Both the position numbers and the translations under genes were made by a program. A stretch of 64,000 nucleotides of DNA, taken from positions 68,230,001-68,294,000 of the forward strand of contig NC_069371.1 in assembly GCF_021730395.1 (NCBI RefSeq), given 5' to 3'. The notes beneath the pieces were generated by a model. That model was not told the origin of the DNA. It saw nothing but the letters and a program-made list of their open reading frames with translations, and did not search any database. Positions 1 to 64,000 of the stretch are shown here, one piece after another. Numbering within the stretch: position 1 is the stretch's first letter; every line of letters starts with the position of its first letter. Source of the DNA: Mercenaria mercenaria. Its lineage: Eukaryota; Mollusca; Bivalvia; Venerida; Veneridae.

Positions 1-64000
<64,000 letters not shown>

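Overview
The window looks like the interior of one very large, intron-rich invertebrate gene on the + strand, most likely from a bivalve mollusc and possibly a venerid clam. The clues are AT-rich introns, many small TIR elements, tRNA-derived SINEs of the type common in molluscs, and a secreted protein built from mucin-like Ser/Thr linkers, thrombospondin type 1 (TSP1), TIL, VWC-like, LDL-receptor class A and lustrin-like cysteine modules. I could place about 70 exons or exon copies by splice sites and reading phase. From position 2447 to 63977 the phases are compatible from exon to exon, outside a damaged stretch near 25.4-35.1 kb. No start codon with a signal peptide, final stop, promoter or polyadenylation site was found, so both ends of the gene probably lie outside the window.

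Region 1 (1 to about 50.9 kb) encodes repeats of a module of about 130-150 residues. It opens with a Cys followed by a Gly-Met-Asp type motif and an Ile-Pro-Asp motif, carries a Leu-Arg-Pro motif, and closes with an Ala/Gly-Cys-Phe/Tyr-Glu motif. Its layout resembles a divergent discoidin (F5/8C, galactose-binding-like) fold; that assignment is inference. Modules alternate with Ser/Thr/Pro-rich linkers that are probably O-glycosylated. Within it, 23.3-40.2 kb is a tandem array of a roughly 2.4 kb cassette of three exons (A, B, C) encoding two modules and two linkers. Copies 10 and 11 are clean and almost identical. The stretch from about 25.4 to 35.1 kb carries dense single-base deletions in exons and introns alike, two cassettes cut at the same place, and a run of 207 G. 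This looks like unpolished or collapsed assembly rather than biology.

Region 2 (about 51-64 kb) encodes an LDLa-like module, ten TSP1 repeats, one lustrin-like cysteine module, two TIL domains and VWC-like segments. This recalls SCO-spondin-type extracellular proteins. Together the parts suggest a secreted, glycosylated, multi-adhesive protein of mucus or extracellular matrix, with mucin/discoidin-like modules first and a Cys-rich TSP1/TIL section after.

The introns hold a broken LINE (6.98-8.7 kb), a SINE with a perfect 14-base target duplication, other tRNA-derived SINEs, three copies of a palindromic foldback MITE, six copies of a MITE ending in TTAACCCTTA, two larger TIR elements with internal tandem units, a further tandem satellite-like element (40.5-42.15 kb), and two minisatellites (about 115 and 61 bp units) whose units are copies of the adjacent exon's 3' end and splice donor. 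No minus-strand genes, functional tRNA genes, CRISPR arrays or virus-like elements were found.
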